In this document: positions 25,694 to 33,791 of the stretch, piece by piece
Position numbering within the stretch: the first letter of the stretch is position 1
Layout: each line of letters starts with the position of its first letter
The notes under the pieces: model-generated
The model's database searches: none
Told to the model about the DNA's origin: nothing
What the model saw: only the letters and a program-made list of their open reading frames with translations
Assembly: GCF_900113335.1 (NCBI RefSeq)
Contig: NZ_FOOX01000017.1
Location: 1 to 64,000, forward strand
Length of the DNA stretch: 64,000 bases
Direction: 5' to 3'
DNA from: Desulfotruncus arcticus DSM 17038
Lineage (GTDB): Bacteria; Bacillota; Desulfotomaculia; Desulfotomaculales; Desulfallaceae
Position numbers and translations under genes: made by a program

Positions 25694-26155
25694 TCAGCTT
25701 AGCGACTCCAGTTCCTTTAGTTTGTTGGCAAACCAGGCCGTATGCAGATCTTCGTCAATTAAGTTGTCCCAAAGCACGTTAAATAAATGCTCGTTATCTC
25801 CGATCTGAATAATCAGATTCTTATAATCCTGCATAGCTTTTTCTTCCAGGGTGATATCGGTTTTAAGCATTAATTTGGGACCAACTAGCCCCGTCATCAT
25901 CCCTGCTGTATTGCCAACCAGCGGGGATATAACATCACCCAGCTTAGTCGGCTCCGCCCCCAGTATTTTTATCGCCTTCGCCATATTATCCACATGCTGC
26001 TGCTCAATAGCGGCAACTCTGGACAGGGTTTTGGCCAGATAAATGTCGTTTTCGACGGCATTAGCCTGCGCCGTGTAAAGATCCACCTGACTTATTTCCA
26101 AGCTGTAAAACCAGTTAAGCCTGGCGATTAATTCCTTTTGATTCATTATCGACAT
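25694..26155 (-). CDS. Ferritin-like four-helix protein
   Basis: A 153-residue protein with four predicted helices. Candidate metal ligands are the Glu in YSLEISQ, the E-x2-H motif in IEQQHVDN, the Glu of LEEKAMQDY and the E/H of LIDEDLHTAWF. The second E-x2-H is spaced differently from rubrerythrin, so the diiron site is probable but not certain. It is the last gene of the hydrogenase operon, 6 bases after the maturation protease. A role in oxygen or peroxide protection or iron handling is inference from family and position. Confidence 0.72.
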   Translation of the reverse strand: MSIMNQKELIARLNWFYSLEISQVDLYTAQANAVENDIYLAKTLSRVAAIEQQHVDNMAKAIKILGAEPTKLGDVISPLVGNTAGMMTGLVGPKLMLKTDITLEEKAMQDYKNLIIQIGDNEHLFNVLWDNLIDEDLHTAWFANKLKELESLS

Positions 26156-26161
26156 CTCGCT

Positions 26162-26629
26162 TTAAAAACTACTTGCCGGCAATAAGGCTTTCATTTTTTT
26201 ATTTATTATAGATAAAATATGTGGCATTTTACCTTGGACTGTCTGCGAGAGCTCAAGCGAAAAAGTTATTTCTTCCGGCTCGACCCCGATGATAATTGTT
26301 TTAGGCCTGGCCCCATACCAAGACGCCATTTCCAAAACATCGAGAAAATGCTGTTCATGCCGCATTTGATTGTGTTTTTTAATTTGTAAGTATTCCGGCT
26401 TTACTACATAAACACTGCCGGGAGGTCCGTCCCCCAGCAAACTGTCAATGGCAATGACATGCTGACATTGAAGCAACAAGTCCCAATAAACAAAGCAGGA
26501 ACCACCTGCCTCCATGGCACAAACACCTGCCGGCAGCTTTTCTGCTTTTATAGCCCTGATTACCCGTGGACCAATACCGTCATCTTTAAGCAACGGATTG
26601 CCCAGTCCTAAGATTAAAACTTTTAACAT
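26162..26629 (-). CDS. [NiFe]-hydrogenase maturation protease (HyaD/HycI family)
   Basis: A 155-residue endopeptidase starting MLKVLILGLGNPLLKDDGIG, of which GLGNPLLKDDGIG is the family signature. The nickel-sensing acidic residues lie in DDGIG and AIDSL, and the third ligand is the His of RHEQHFLDVL. It should cut the C-terminal tail from the large subunit encoded three genes upstream once nickel is inserted; that subunit has a 15-residue tail after its final ligand motif. It follows the cytochrome b gene by 26 bases. Confidence 0.9.
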   Translation of the reverse strand: MLKVLILGLGNPLLKDDGIGPRVIRAIKAEKLPAGVCAMEAGGSCFVYWDLLLQCQHVIAIDSLLGDGPPGSVYVVKPEYLQIKKHNQMRHEQHFLDVLEMASWYGARPKTIIIGVEPEEITFSLELSQTVQGKMPHILSIINKKMKALLPASSF

Positions 26630-26655
26630 AGCATCTCCATTATTTACGTTCCAAA

Positions 26656-27276
26656 TTATTTGGGCGTGAAATAACCGGTAAAAATTGATTTTAATTTACT
26701 AAAGCTTTCTGTTAGTGCGAAATACATATGTCCCGCCACCAAACTCATTAACGTCACAGCACTAAGGTAATGAACCTTCCTGGTATTGCCCAGCCCCCCG
26801 AAGAGGCGGCTCAGGCTTTGCAGCCTCCCCGTTGAATATAGCGCCGAACCGGTAAGAATTTGTAATGGAAATAATAAGGCAAAAAAAGTAAACAACAGTT
26901 TTTGTGCCGGATTATATTTGGGATATTGGGGTTCTTTTTTACGCAGATATAATTCATATAACGAGAATTTAGGCAGGCTGGCAACATCCCTGGCATTGGG
27001 AAACAGTTTACGATAACCTCGTGTTTTTATAGCATAATAGCCCCTGGCAAGGTAATATAAGCCAAAAAAATATTGGGCTGTAAAATGTGTTTTGCGGGCA
27101 TTATTCATGTTATTAAAAAACATATTTCGATAGGGTTTATTGATATATAGCCCGCTGGCCATCAGTGCAAGCGCCGCAGGTGCTAAAACCCAGTGCATCA
27201 TTCTTAATTGCCAGGCGTGCCTGAATGATTTGACCCCTTTTATTCTAATACCCAGTAAGTTATTTCCAAACTTCAT
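26656..27276 (-). CDS. [NiFe]-hydrogenase cytochrome b subunit (HyaC/HupC-like)
   Basis: A 206-residue membrane protein with four hydrophobic segments. Histidines placed in or at the helix ends (MMHWVL, KTHFTAQ, KVHYLSA, AGHMYF) are candidates for the two b-heme sites. It should pass electrons from the hydrogenase small subunit to the menaquinone pool. Start ATG 27276 overlaps the stop of the L,D-transpeptidase gene as ATGA, so these two very different proteins are translationally coupled. Confidence 0.85.
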   Translation of the reverse strand: MKFGNNLLGIRIKGVKSFRHAWQLRMMHWVLAPAALALMASGLYINKPYRNMFFNNMNNARKTHFTAQYFFGLYYLARGYYAIKTRGYRKLFPNARDVASLPKFSLYELYLRKKEPQYPKYNPAQKLLFTFFALLFPLQILTGSALYSTGRLQSLSRLFGGLGNTRKVHYLSAVTLMSLVAGHMYFALTESFSKLKSIFTGYFTPK

Positions 27277-28100
27277 TTATCATCCCCCCGGGTTTTTCTA
27301 CCTTCCGTACCGACGCTTGATCTTATTTCCACAGGGGTACCCACCTCAACCAGATCAAAAAGCTCTAAAATGTCGGTTTCACCAACTCTAATACACCCTC
27401 CTGAAGCGTATTTACCAATGGATTCCGCCTCATCCGTGCCATGAATCCCGTATTTGCTGCCTTCCGGCGCTCGCAGATCCTGCTCCGATCGCAACCGGTT
27501 ATCTTTTTCCATGGGAACACAAAGACCCATCCAGCGCCGACCAAGCTGAGGCTTTAAAACATCTTCATTGTCCGTAATTTTATTGGCAATTTTAAAATCA
27601 CCTTCAGGGGTATAATTCGAAACTTTACCTGTTGCAACAGGGTAAGTTTTAAAAAGATCTCCGTTCTTATATAAATAAAGTGTATTTGTGTCTTTATTGA
27701 TAAATATTTTATCTTTATTACTATGTGGGTGCGGATAAACCGATAAAATTTTAAATTCAGGATTCAGTTCGATAATTAGAATAGTTTTATCATTTTCAAG
27801 CCGGATGCCTTCCTGGATGGCTATCCCTGCAAGAGGCGCAGTTCCTACCGGTTTATCTACGATCCTCCGTACTGAGTTGCAGTTTTGAAATGTTTTTTTA
27901 ACCCCGGTGTTCCTGTTAAAAACAACTGTACCGTTTTCCTGCCGGTAAACCTGCACTCCGGCGTCCTCATATACAGGCTTTGTTGTAGATGATCTTTTTT
28001 TATAGGGCTGCGGCCTCTTTTCACTTACAGCGCATCCCCAGCCCAGATTGGCCAGCAATAGTGCCGTTACAACATAAATTACAAGGTCGCTTTTTTTCAT
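27273..28100 (-). CDS. L,D-transpeptidase (YkuD/ErfK family) inside the hydrogenase operon
   Basis: Of 275 residues, an N-terminal hydrophobic segment (about 6-23) is followed by a Cys and charged sequence, so it is exported and perhaps lipid-anchored (the Cys context GWGC is not a standard lipobox). The C-terminal YkuD domain starts near DKIFINKDTNTLYLYKNG and carries the catalytic HGTDEAESIGKYASGGCIRV motif, with His and Cys intact. The middle part (about 40-130) is unlike LysM and is unassigned. Such enzymes make 3-3 peptidoglycan cross-links. Its placement between the large subunit and cytochrome b is unexpected and does not look like an insertion, since it is fused by ATGA to the next gene. 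Confidence 0.87.
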   Translation of the reverse strand: MKKSDLVIYVVTALLLANLGWGCAVSEKRPQPYKKRSSTTKPVYEDAGVQVYRQENGTVVFNRNTGVKKTFQNCNSVRRIVDKPVGTAPLAGIAIQEGIRLENDKTILIIELNPEFKILSVYPHPHSNKDKIFINKDTNTLYLYKNGDLFKTYPVATGKVSNYTPEGDFKIANKITDNEDVLKPQLGRRWMGLCVPMEKDNRLRSEQDLRAPEGSKYGIHGTDEAESIGKYASGGCIRVGETDILELFDLVEVGTPVEIRSSVGTEGRKTRGDDK

Positions 28101-28182
28101 CAGTCACCCCCCGGTTTTAATATTATTGCTGACCAGCGCTGATTTTAGTGTTGTAAATTGTACCAGGGGGGTTTTGCATATG

Positions 28183-29592
28183 TTATGCAGATACAATAAA
28201 CTCTTTCATTGGCCGGCCCGGAACTATCACATGGGTGGAACAAGAGGCACAGGGGTCAAAGGAGCGAATAACCCTGTTTATTTCAATAGGCTCGCTCTCA
28301 TCCGCCACGGGCGTGTCAAGCAGTGCCTCTTCCATGGGGCCAGGTTGGCCCTGGGCATCCCGCGGTGACATATTCCAGGCAGTGGGAGTAATGATTTGGT
28401 AATGGGCAATCCTGCCTTTTTCAATTCTCAGCCAGTGCCCCAGCGGACCCCGAAAGGCTCCCGTAAGGCCCACTCCCACAGCTTTTTCAGGTATCTGAAA
28501 TGAATTATAAACCGGTTCGCCGGGGCGCAGCTCTTCCAGCCAGCTATCCATTAAACTGCCGACTATACAAGTTTCCCTAACCCTGGCCATTATCCGGTCC
28601 ATTGCAGAAATACCCCTGCGGTAGTCACCGGAAACCCAGAGCCTGGCCAAAGGCCCTCCCTCAACCGCCCTGCCGTTATAACGGGGCGCTTTGACCCAGG
28701 AATAAGCACCATCTTTATCCCGGTCGGGCTCCGCGCAGTCTACGGCCGGGTCTTGCAGTCTTTTCTTTCCGATGTACCAGGAATTACTAATGTCTTCCTT
28801 AATCGCCTCAATTTTAACGTTTCGAATCAGGCCATCCTGGACATAGCCAAAGGGGAAATACCTTTCCAGATCCTGCTCATCTTTGGGAAACATGCCAAAA
28901 ACCAGCAGATCAGCTTTGCGCCGGCCGATTTCGTAATAATCGGCATAGGCTTCCGCCAATCTTTCAGCGTCCATAACCATATTGTTATTAATAAAATTAT
29001 TGATTTTTTGCAGCTTATATTTAAATTCCATAACCACATCGGCCGATGGCGCAACCGTGCTCCCCCCGGCCAAAATACTATGGGGAAACGGTGCCTTGGC
29101 TCCCAGTAATGCCTCCAGCTCATGGGCCAGCCTGGCTATGTCAAAAGCCTCATAATAATTGTTCAGCATTTCTTGATTAACCCTGTCTGAGAGCCGCATG
29201 TCCCGCTGATAGCAGGGAACAAAAGGCGGTAGATCAGGTCCCCGTACAAAATCAGGCAAACCAAGCAGGTAGAAATGCCTGATATGGTTTTGCAGCAAAT
29301 CGGCACCCAATATCAGATTGCGCAGTACATTACCGTTATGGGGCGGCCTGATGCCGGCAGCATCTTCCAGGGCAAAGGCAGCAGCAGTACCGTGGGCGGC
29401 GGAGCAAATGCCGCAGACCCGTTCGGTCAAATAGCTGGCATCCCTGGGATCCCTGCCCTGCAAAATCATCTCGAAACCACGAAAGGTTTCACATTTGCAC
29501 CTGGCCTCCACCACCCGGCCATTAGCAACTGTAGCTTCAACCACAAAGGGGCTGTTGGCTCTGGTAACAGGATTAATGACTATCTTTTTCAT
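28183..29592 (-). CDS. [NiFe]-hydrogenase large subunit (group 1-like)
   Basis: A 469-residue catalytic subunit. The L1 motif RVCGICSAAH gives Cys60 and Cys63; the L2 motif DPCASCSTH gives Cys448 and Cys451. All four Ni-Fe ligands are present. Fifteen residues follow the last His, so the protein needs the maturation protease encoded downstream. It is shorter than classic group 1 large subunits (about 550-600). Start ATG 29592 has AAGGA 9 bases upstream, while the ATG at 29601 has no spacing. The stop of the small subunit is 5 bases before it. Confidence 0.92.
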   Translation of the reverse strand: MKKIVINPVTRANSPFVVEATVANGRVVEARCKCETFRGFEMILQGRDPRDASYLTERVCGICSAAHGTAAAFALEDAAGIRPPHNGNVLRNLILGADLLQNHIRHFYLLGLPDFVRGPDLPPFVPCYQRDMRLSDRVNQEMLNNYYEAFDIARLAHELEALLGAKAPFPHSILAGGSTVAPSADVVMEFKYKLQKINNFINNNMVMDAERLAEAYADYYEIGRRKADLLVFGMFPKDEQDLERYFPFGYVQDGLIRNVKIEAIKEDISNSWYIGKKRLQDPAVDCAEPDRDKDGAYSWVKAPRYNGRAVEGGPLARLWVSGDYRRGISAMDRIMARVRETCIVGSLMDSWLEELRPGEPVYNSFQIPEKAVGVGLTGAFRGPLGHWLRIEKGRIAHYQIITPTAWNMSPRDAQGQPGPMEEALLDTPVADESEPIEINRVIRSFDPCASCSTHVIVPGRPMKEFIVSA

Positions 29593-29597
29593 CACAT

Positions 29598-30704
29598 TCA
29601 TTCCTTAATTTTCTGTGCAAAGGTTTTTCTCAGCCGGGAGAATAATTCCGCGGCAGGGGTGGTTTCTAAAAACATAAGCCCGGTTCCTGATGGATACAGC
29701 GCTTTCTTGATTTTTTTTGCCATTCTCCCCTTTAACACCCCGGCCGTAAAATGCCCGCCTATTCCCAAAGTAGTTACAGCTGCGGCAATTGCACCGATAC
29801 GGTTGGCGTTAACGTTTATCCCGGGCAAATAAACATCCGGCAAATGCTTGAAAAACGGCATATCTTGATCAGGAAACCCCGGGTTAACACAGCCAATACA
29901 AGGCGTTCCAGCTTTAACAGGCCAGCTGACATGATCACTGTTCCACTGCCGGTTGGGGCAGTCGGCAAAGGTTACAGGCCCTTTGCAGCCTATCATGTAG
30001 GTACACCAGGGTTCTCCCGGCCGGGACGCGAAGATGCCGCTGTCAAAATAATGTCTCCTCTGGCACATGTTATGGATGGTTTCACCGAAAAAGATCAGGG
30101 GGCGGCGAAAATCATCAAGCTCAGGCTCACCATACCAGGCTAAGTGTACTAGAGTGCCGGCAATCCAGGCGGGGTGAACCGGACACCCCGGCACATTGAT
30201 AACCGGCCGGTCCAGCACTTTTGGAACAGATTTGCTTTCGGAGGGGTTGGGATAGGCTGCATACGGTCCGCCAAAAGCAGCGCAGGTGCCTGCCGCCACT
30301 ACGTAACGTGCGGCCGCACCCAACTCCTGAACCGCTTGCAAAGCTGTCAGAGGCTTTCCGCCACGGGCTCCAATTACGCAATATAAGCCATTGTTTCTGG
30401 TTGGAACTGTGCCTTCAACAACCAGGATAAAATTCCCCATGTCATTGGCCAGTGTATTATCCAGTACCCTGGTGGACATGTCCCCCTGGGCAGCCATAAC
30501 AAAATGCATATAACGGAAATCAAACAATTCGGTTATAATCTCCATAAAGTTGGGGTCCAGAGAATTGAGAAAAGAAATGCTGTCCCCGTCACAGGTATTT
30601 GTGCCCAACCAGATTAGGGGGAGACGTTTTTTCTTTTTGGCAGCATCCTTTTCCAATAAGCCCCCGCCCGCTCTAAAGCATCGAAACTGTTTTAAATTAC
30701 GCAT
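29598..30704 (-). CDS. [NiFe]-hydrogenase small subunit with Cys-to-Asp change at the proximal cluster
   Basis: A 368-residue electron-transfer subunit. Classic group 1 subunits begin the proximal cluster with CxGC; here the sequence is C38-D-G-D41, so Asp replaces the second Cys. The other proximal ligands (Cys141, Cys174) are intact. Distal cluster ligands His211, Cys214, Cys234, Cys240 are present; the medial cluster has Cys249, Pro262, Cys269, Cys272, which predicts [3Fe-4S]. No twin-arginine motif or signal peptide is visible in the N-terminus, so export is doubtful even though a cytochrome b gene is present. Start ATG 30704 has GGGTG 6 bases upstream; a TTG at 30740 lacks one. Confidence 0.9.
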   Translation of the reverse strand: MRNLKQFRCFRAGGGLLEKDAAKKKKRLPLIWLGTNTCDGDSISFLNSLDPNFMEIITELFDFRYMHFVMAAQGDMSTRVLDNTLANDMGNFILVVEGTVPTRNNGLYCVIGARGGKPLTALQAVQELGAAARYVVAAGTCAAFGGPYAAYPNPSESKSVPKVLDRPVINVPGCPVHPAWIAGTLVHLAWYGEPELDDFRRPLIFFGETIHNMCQRRHYFDSGIFASRPGEPWCTYMIGCKGPVTFADCPNRQWNSDHVSWPVKAGTPCIGCVNPGFPDQDMPFFKHLPDVYLPGINVNANRIGAIAAAVTTLGIGGHFTAGVLKGRMAKKIKKALYPSGTGLMFLETTPAAELFSRLRKTFAQKIKE

Positions 30705-30831
30705 TATAAACACCCAAAAACATCTTTCCCCCGGGCGCAATAAATATGTACACTTTAACAGCTGCCAAACTTAAATACAGCGCATGAAAATATTACATAA
30801 ATGACCACCATCTGCACACAATAAACTTAGC

Positions 30832-31020
30832 AGGAGTCAGAAGTCAGGAGTCAGTAGTCAGAATAAGTAAACCGATAATACATTTTGTAAGAGGGTTAGC
30901 AGATTATTGATAACGGGCGGACAGGGTCGTCCGCCCCTACAACCTTTTTCATCCTCTTCTGATGCTGCGTTAACAGCATGGTGATATATTCTGAATTCTG
31001 ACTCCTGACTCCTGAATACT
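30832..31020. mobile_element. MITE-like composite inverted repeat
   Basis: The ends are inverted copies of a GGAGTCAG-rich sequence: left arm about 30832-30865 (GGAGTCAG repeated with small changes), right arm about 30986-31020 (CTGACTCCTGACTCCTGA). Inside are two perfect hairpins: GGGCGGAC/GTCCGCCC (30915-30936) and ATGCTG/CAGCAT (30962-30979). There is no open frame. Size (about 190 bases), terminal inverted repeats and nested palindromes fit a nonautonomous mobile repeat. It sits between the divergent hydrogenase and germination operons, 21 bases before the gerA ATG, so it may carry or disturb promoters. Confidence 0.6.
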
Positions 31021-31040
31021 TAATTCCGGGGGCATAACGA

Positions 31041-32663
31041 ATGGCTTTCTTTAAGAGAACAAGACGTCCTGCGCGCACAAGAACTAAAAATCCAAAAGAA
31101 CAAAACTCCACGGCACAACAAAAAGCTCCAGCACAAACCAGTTCCAATAACCGGTTGCTAAGCAGCAGTATAGAAATTAACCTGGAGATTTTTAGAAATA
31201 TATTTAAAGATTGCAGCGATGTGGTAATCAGGGAATTCATCTTTGCCCAGAAGGAAGAAATCAAGTTGGCCCTGATTTATACTGAAGGCATGGTCGATAA
31301 AAACCAGGTGGGTGAGCAGATAATGAAGGCCCTGGCCCTGGAAGTGCCCATGACATCGGGCAGCAGCGATATAACCAAAGCAAATGCTTTACATTTTATT
31401 AAAATGAAAGGGCTTTGTACCCAGCAAGTTAAAGAAAGCAGCGATCTAGACGAAATTTTAAACGCTGTGCTTTACGGTGACACCGTTTTGTTGGTGGATA
31501 GCCACGCCGCCGCACTGATCAACAGCAGCAAAGGCTGGCATACTCGCGCCATTGAAGACTCCAAAACTGAAATGGTGGTCAGAGGTCCCCGGGAATCGTT
31601 TGTGGAAACGCTCCGGATCAATACCTCGATGATCAGGCGCAAAATAGTATCTCCTGATCTAAAGATTGAATCTATCTTATTGGGAAAAGTAACTAAAACA
31701 CATATAGCTGTGCTTTATATTAAGGGCATTGTTAACGAAAAACTGGTTCAAGAAGTTAAAAAAAGATTATCCCGAATTAAAATTGACGGGATTTTGGAAT
31801 CGGGCTATATTGAGGAGCTAATCCGCGATGAACCATTTTCCATTTTTCCCACCATTGCCCATACCGACCGGCCTGACCGGGTAGCTGCCAGCTTACTGGA
31901 AGGTCGCGTGGCTATAATTGTGGACGGCACTCCGGTGGTACTAACGATGCCTTTTTATTTTATTGAATCCATTCAGACACCGGACGATTATTACGAAAAT
32001 TACTTTTTTGCATCCGCGGTCAGGTTTTTGCGCCTGGCCAGCCTGGTGATCGCTTTAACCTTACCTTCATTTTATGTGGCAATAGTTTCCTTTCACCAGG
32101 AGATGCTACCCACCCCGCTGCTGCTCAGCATTGCAGCCCAGCGCGAAGCTGTACCGTTTCCCGTTTTTGTAGAAGCGCTATTCATGGAAATCGCTTTTGA
32201 AATCATCCGGGAGTCAGGTATTAGGCTGCCGAGGCCCGTGGGCCAGGCGGTAAGCATCGTGGCCGCATTAATTATCGGTCAGGCCGCGGTCGAGGCGGGA
32301 CTGGTGGCCGGGGCGACCATCATCGTGGTTGCCCTTACCGCCATGGCTTCATTTACAACCTATTACAGCGGCAGCATAACCTTGCGCCTCCTGAGGTTTC
32401 CCCTGATGTTTCTTGCTGCAACCCTTGGCTTGTTTGGGTTAATATCCGGGGTCATTTTAATTGTGATACACATGGCAAGCATACGCTCTTTCGGGGTACC
32501 GTACCTTGACCCTATTGCCCCAATAGTTACGGAAGACCTGAAGGATTCGCTGGTGCGGGCACCCTGGTGGGCAATGCATAAACGACCTCATCTTATTGCC
32601 CAAAACGATACTGTGCGAGAGGCGGCAGGAATGGAGCCGAAACCTCCCAGGACCAAAAACTAA
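31041..32663 (+). CDS. Spore germination receptor subunit A (GerA family)
   Basis: A 540-residue membrane protein. The first 45 residues are a basic, Lys/Arg/Gln-rich cytoplasmic tail. The soluble N-terminal domain has the family stretches LLVDSHAAALINS and VVRGPRESFVETLRIN. The C-terminal half has five or six membrane segments with PTPLLLSIAAQREAVPFP and RLPRPVGQAVSIVAALIIGQ, a hallmark of GerA/GerBA/SpoVAF. With GerB- and GerC-type subunits it forms the inner-membrane receptor that detects nutrients in the spore. First gene of a four-gene operon, preceded directly by a MITE-like repeat. Confidence 0.93.
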   Translation: MAFFKRTRRPARTRTKNPKEQNSTAQQKAPAQTSSNNRLLSSSIEINLEIFRNIFKDCSDVVIREFIFAQKEEIKLALIYTEGMVDKNQVGEQIMKALALEVPMTSGSSDITKANALHFIKMKGLCTQQVKESSDLDEILNAVLYGDTVLLVDSHAAALINSSKGWHTRAIEDSKTEMVVRGPRESFVETLRINTSMIRRKIVSPDLKIESILLGKVTKTHIAVLYIKGIVNEKLVQEVKKRLSRIKIDGILESGYIEELIRDEPFSIFPTIAHTDRPDRVAASLLEGRVAIIVDGTPVVLTMPFYFIESIQTPDDYYENYFFASAVRFLRLASLVIALTLPSFYVAIVSFHQEMLPTPLLLSIAAQREAVPFPVFVEALFMEIAFEIIRESGIRLPRPVGQAVSIVAALIIGQAAVEAGLVAGATIIVVALTAMASFTTYYSGSITLRLLRFPLMFLAATLGLFGLISGVILIVIHMASIRSFGVPYLDPIAPIVTEDLKDSLVRAPWWAMHKRPHLIAQNDTVREAAGMEPKPPRTKN

Positions 32664-32684
32664 TGAAGCGGTGAGTAATGTAAG

Positions 32685-33791
32685 TTGGAGCAAGGTAAAA
32701 TCAGCAGCAAGCAGGCATTTTATTTAATAACGACCTTTATTATAGCTACCACGTTTCTAGGTTTTCCCGCCCTGGTCGCAGGCCAGGCGGGAAAAGATGC
32801 GTGGTTGTCGTCACTAATTGCAACGTTATTAAGCTACCCAACAGCCTGGCTGACAGTTAAGCTTGGTTCTTTATTTCCCGGCCTAACTTTAATTGAATAC
32901 ATTGAAAAAATAATCGGGATATGGCCGGGAAAAATGTTAGGTTTTTTGTATTTATTTTACTTCTTCCATATTTGTTCCGGAATAATCACGGAATACGGAG
33001 GGTTTATTGCCGACGTGTTTATGCCTGAAACACCAACGGTTGTTTTTTTTATAGTGCCATTAATTATTGCTGCTTATATTATCAAATTTGGTTTGGAGGT
33101 ACTGGCCAGAACCAACCAGATATTTTTCCCCTGGCTGGTTTTATCGCTGCCCCTGATCCTTGTATTTGTAATACCGGAGATGAAAATAGAAAGATTTCTA
33201 CCGGTTTTTGATTCAAGTCCGCTGCAGATATTTAAAGGAACTTTAGCACCGCTTACCTGGCATGGAGAAATCATAGCCTTCGCTATGATTATCCCTTACC
33301 TGTCTAAACCAAAAGAAGCAGCTAAAATCGCTTATATCTCACTAGCACTGATCGGCGTAATTTTTTTACTGCTAATTGCTACCAGCTTGGCTGTCTTCGG
33401 CTCCACCGTATCTTCAATGCTATACCCTGTTTTAAATGTAGCCAGGGTGATTAAGATCGATACAGTTATAGACCGGCCGGAACCCGTCTTAATGGCGATC
33501 TGGGTAAGCGGAGGCGTAATTAAAATAGCTTGCTTTTACTATATTATAGTTTTAGGCACAGCTCAGCTATTTAAGCTCAAAGATTACCGCCCGTTGGTGC
33601 TGCCGGTAGGGTTAATTCTATTGGCGCTGTCAATAAATTTTGCTCCCAACACAATTATGGCGTTTGATTATATCGCTTATTACTGGCCCTTTTATGGCTT
33701 AATTTTCGAATTGGGATTAATGCTCACTTTGTTTTTCATAGCACTTATCCGAAGTAAAGAGGGATCATCCGGTGATCAAAAAAATAATTAG
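32685..33791 (+). CDS. Spore germination receptor subunit B (GerAB/amino-acid permease family)
   Basis: A 368-residue transporter-like protein with about ten membrane segments, of the GerAB/ArcD/ProY (APC) superfamily. Landmarks are the N-terminal KISSKQAFYLITTFIIATTF and EVLARTNQIFFPWLV. In germination receptors the B subunit binds the amino-acid germinant. TTG 32685 is the start, with GGTGAG about 9 bases upstream, and its end overlaps gerC by 20 bases. Confidence 0.92.
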   Translation: MEQGKISSKQAFYLITTFIIATTFLGFPALVAGQAGKDAWLSSLIATLLSYPTAWLTVKLGSLFPGLTLIEYIEKIIGIWPGKMLGFLYLFYFFHICSGIITEYGGFIADVFMPETPTVVFFIVPLIIAAYIIKFGLEVLARTNQIFFPWLVLSLPLILVFVIPEMKIERFLPVFDSSPLQIFKGTLAPLTWHGEIIAFAMIIPYLSKPKEAAKIAYISLALIGVIFLLLIATSLAVFGSTVSSMLYPVLNVARVIKIDTVIDRPEPVLMAIWVSGGVIKIACFYYIIVLGTAQLFKLKDYRPLVLPVGLILLALSINFAPNTIMAFDYIAYYWPFYGLIFELGLMLTLFFIALIRSKEGSSGDQKNN

